Positions 63,700-64,000 of a DNA stretch of 64,000 nt are shown here, in pieces. The position numbers were made by a program, and so were the translations under genes. The notes below the pieces were generated by a model that saw nothing but the letters and a program-made list of their open reading frames with translations, searched no databases and was not told the origin of the DNA. The first letter of the stretch is position 1. Every line of letters starts with the position of its first letter. Source of the DNA: Gammaproteobacteria bacterium (lineage in GTDB: Bacteria > Pseudomonadota > Gammaproteobacteria > JAUZRS01); NCBI GenBank assembly GCA_030949385.1, contig JAUZSP010000001.1, forward strand, positions 186,001-250,000, written 5' to 3'.

Positions 63700-64000
63700 C
63701 AAGGCCGAAATCACCTGTCGAGCATCCGCAACCAGCGGGTGTTTGGGAGTTGTGCTGATAAAACGCTGCAACTGCTGCCGACTCTCTTTTGACTGACCCA
63801 ACCCCGCATAAACCAAACCCAGAGCAAAGGTCGCGTTGGGCAACAACTCACCGTTGGGGTAATCGTGCATAAAGCTCTGCAACACCTGTTTGGCCTGTTG
63901 CAAACGCTGCGCCTCAACCAAGCGCTGCACTCGGTTCAAACTCTGCTGCTGCGCCACAAATTGGTTGTCGCTGCTCAAATCCTGCTTCCAAACCGGCTGC
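63697..64000 (-). CDS. tetratricopeptide protein, C-terminal part (5' cut by window edge)
   Basis: About 100 residues are visible, open to the window edge. QQQSLNRVQRLVEAQRLQQAKQVLQSFMHDYPNGELLPNATFALGLVYAGLGQSKESRQQLQRFISTTPKHPLVADARQVISAL contains two to three TPR units of the TPR_6 type found in periplasmic or envelope proteins such as YbgF/CpoB-like proteins. The name cannot be fixed from this piece. It converges on the TraF-like gene. Confidence 0.65.
   Translation of the reverse strand, partial: QPVWKQDLSSDNQFVAQQQSLNRVQRLVEAQRLQQAKQVLQSFMHDYPNGELLPNATFALGLVYAGLGQSKESRQQLQRFISTTPKHPLVADARQVISAL

Overview
The window looks like a piece of chromosome from a free-living or symbiotic gammaproteobacterium. 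The gene orders uvrC-pgsA-tRNA(Gly-Cys-Leu), yciO-yciB-yciI and trpF-trpB-trpA-accD-folC-SPOR-cvpA-purF-metZ are typical of that class, and lpxB, pilY1 and LolA-like genes show a Gram-negative envelope. The genus cannot be told from the sequence. Most genes are moderately GC-rich; the block at about 37.9-47.7 kb is plainly AT-rich.

Layout. 0-1.4 kb: uvrC tail, pgsA, and a four-tRNA operon with a strong promoter. 1.5-10 kb: secreted beta-propeller lipoprotein, an AAA ATPase/DUF4276 pair (possible defence module) abutting a very large DNA topoisomerase III-RecQ helicase fusion, then vapBC. 10-13 kb: YcfJ-like and PepSY proteins with a PhoP/PhoQ-type two-component system. 13-16.5 kb: PilY1-like pilus protein with an extreme Asp-rich repeat. 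16.5-21 kb: transporter, HxlR regulator next to two decaying genes, mazEF and yefM-yoeB, cysteine synthase. 21-32.8 kb: MltD-like LysM transglycosylase, DUF255 protein, a small His-rich secreted-protein operon, an RND/LolA-like/outer-membrane protein operon, DUF2157 protein. 32.9-37.9 kb: DegT aminotransferase-lpxB, YciO, YciB, YciI, parvulin.

38.5-47.7 kb is the most interesting region: a six-gene, tightly overlapping, AT-rich operon that looks like an undescribed synthase-dependent exopolysaccharide system. It encodes a BcsE-like protein (degenerate P-loop domain, receiver-like domain, degenerate GGDEF/GIL domain with an RxxD motif), a PgaA-like TPR/outer-membrane barrel protein with an NTF2-like domain, a PgaC-like family 2 glycosyltransferase, a small membrane protein, a membrane-anchored polysaccharide deacetylase and a secreted glycosidase-like protein. 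It combines a cellulose-type c-di-GMP receptor with PNAG-type export and modification parts.

47.7-64 kb: metZ preceded by a clear SAM-II riboswitch with a terminator, a PhnD-like/hybrid histidine kinase pair, L,D-transpeptidase, purF, cvpA, SPOR protein, folC, accD, trpA, trpB, trpF, a lipoprotein with about twelve PAxY repeats, a TraF-like outer-membrane protein and the end of a TPR protein.

Several otherwise normal genes (purF, cysK, the 30.5 kb outer-membrane protein, the small EPS membrane protein) carry one surplus base in a homopolymer. This suggests either sequence errors or reliance on slippage, and it limits confidence in calling real pseudogenes. The topB-recQ frameshift and the HxlR-adjacent gene remains are not homopolymer events.
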